Shown in pieces: positions 63,236 to 64,000 of a stretch of 64,000 nucleotides of DNA; positions within the stretch are counted from its first letter, which is position 1, and each line of letters opens with the position of its first letter. The position numbers and the translations under genes are program-made. The notes under the pieces are model-generated. The model did no database searches and was not told where the DNA came from. It saw nothing but the letters and a program-made list of their open reading frames with translations. This DNA is from Paenibacillus sp. FSL H8-0537 (GTDB taxonomy: Bacteria > Bacillota > Bacilli > Paenibacillales > Paenibacillaceae): contig NZ_CP150290.1 in assembly GCF_038051995.1 (NCBI RefSeq), positions 3,400,001 through 3,464,000 of the forward strand, read 5' to 3'.

Positions 63236-64000
63236 TTGATTTTTAGAATATTCAAACCATTAATCACAGTAATCGTCGTTTGTATACTGGCAATATTTGT
63301 GTTACCGCTCGCAGTTTCAGCCACGAACCAAGGAACACTTAACTCATCGGGGATGTCTGACATACCGACTGTGGAATCATTGCATCTTAATGTTAAATCC
63401 GCCATTCTTATTGAACAAACTACAGGAGATGTTCTATTGTCCATCAACGCCGATCAGGGCTTTGCGCCGGCAAGTATGGTCAAAATGATGACAGAGTACA
63501 TTGTTGCCAAAAAAGTTAGAACAGGAGAACTATCCTGGGATGACATCGTTACAGTCACCGATCATGCATCTAAAAGCATAGGTACCCGTGCATTTCTTGC
63601 AGAAGGAGATCAGCATACGGTAAAAGAACTGTACACCGCAATGGCAGTGGGATCCGCGAATGATGCTGCCATTGCTCTTTCTGAGCATGTATCGGGCACA
63701 GAACAGAACTTTGTAACACTTATGAATGAGGAAGCCAAACGCATGGAACTGACTAAAACCCATTTTATCAATGCTACCGGACTGAGCCGCGCTGACATGC
63801 CAGAAGGCTTTCTCCCTGATGAAATGGGAGAAACGCTGATGTCAGCAAAAGACGCGGCCACATTGGCGAAAAACCTTATTCAAGATGAACCAGATTATGC
63901 TGATGTCACAGCCATTCCTGTTTACAAGATGCGTAAGTCCGATAAAGATCCAATTGTCAATTCAAACCGGATGCTAGAGACTAACAAAGCTATTCCGAGT
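63236..64000 (+). CDS. D-alanyl-D-alanine carboxypeptidase (S11 family), runs off window end
   Basis: 255 codons are visible without a stop. A signal peptide (about 1-28, PLITVIVVCILAIFVLPLAVSA) precedes the penicillin-binding core. Catalytic Ser80 and Lys83 lie in SMVK, and SAN at 140-142; the KTG box lies outside the window. It trims peptidoglycan pentapeptides outside the membrane. The only fitting start is TTG 63236, behind GATGAGGATAG, a weak ribosome site. A consensus promoter lies 110 bases upstream. A 34-codon frame (63135-63239) overlaps its start by four bases, but is probably not translated. Confidence 0.9.
   Translation, partial: MIFRIFKPLITVIVVCILAIFVLPLAVSATNQGTLNSSGMSDIPTVESLHLNVKSAILIEQTTGDVLLSINADQGFAPASMVKMMTEYIVAKKVRTGELSWDDIVTVTDHASKSIGTRAFLAEGDQHTVKELYTAMAVGSANDAAIALSEHVSGTEQNFVTLMNEEAKRMELTKTHFINATGLSRADMPEGFLPDEMGETLMSAKDAATLAKNLIQDEPDYADVTAIPVYKMRKSDKDPIVNSNRMLETNKAIPS

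Noticed and set aside
63135..63239. 34-codon frame overlapping the carboxypeptidase start
   Set aside because: Its GTG lies only two bases after the predicted transcription start, leaving no room for a ribosome site.

Overview
The window looks like a Paenibacillus-type Gram-positive soil saccharolytic (inference). The support is three sugar ABC importers, each with a YesM/YesN-type two-component pair, a giant xylanase ending in three S-layer homology (SLH) domains, lipobox binding proteins, AGGAGG-like ribosome sites and short U-tailed terminators. No rRNA, tRNA, CRISPR array or complete transposable element was seen.

0.1-38.5 kb is a hemicellulose (mainly xylan) utilisation region. An atypical SDR and two gene remnants come first. 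Module 1 follows (binding protein 1900, permeases 3403 and 4362, sensor 5312, regulator 7161), then a 2665-residue secreted GH30 + GH10 enzyme (9162) and a cytoplasmic GH43 (17490). Module 2 is regulator 19379, sensor 20968, binding protein 22813, permeases 24610 and 25601, and a carboxylesterase 26578. A GH5-CBM13 enzyme (28251, minus strand) diverges from an esterase (30256). Module 3 is permeases 31514 and 32509, binding protein 33488, sensor 35162 and regulator 36907. A 31-bp sequence occurs upstream of the module 1 binding protein, the module 1 first permease and the giant xylanase. It is probably the operator of the module 1 regulator (inference). Three near-consensus CcpA (cre-like) sites also lie in this region.

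38.7-44.0 kb holds an IclR regulator and a GC-rich three-gene operon: FAH-family 2-keto-3-deoxypentonate dehydratase, alpha-ketoglutarate semialdehyde dehydrogenase and YjhG/YagF-type xylonate dehydratase. Together they make the lower, Weimberg-type oxidative pentose route to alpha-ketoglutarate. Identical palindromes precede the IclR gene and the operon.

44.2-57.5 kb is respiratory and copper related: a sensor kinase with an apparent CTG start and a deleted partner regulator, a lipoprotein cytochrome c, an OmpR-like regulator with a degenerate acidic pocket, Sco plus a 49-residue membrane protein, cydABDC behind a Rex box, and nosDLYF without nosZ.

57.5-60.0 kb is a graveyard of broken genes: a PLD-family remnant, a UvrA-like ATPase, a tetR regulator, an integrase N-terminus and a frameshifted unknown. 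60.1-64.0 kb has an MFS exporter, an MGT-family macrolide-type glycosyltransferase, and a D-alanyl-D-alanine carboxypeptidase running off the window end.

All family assignments come from reading motifs by eye. No database search was possible.
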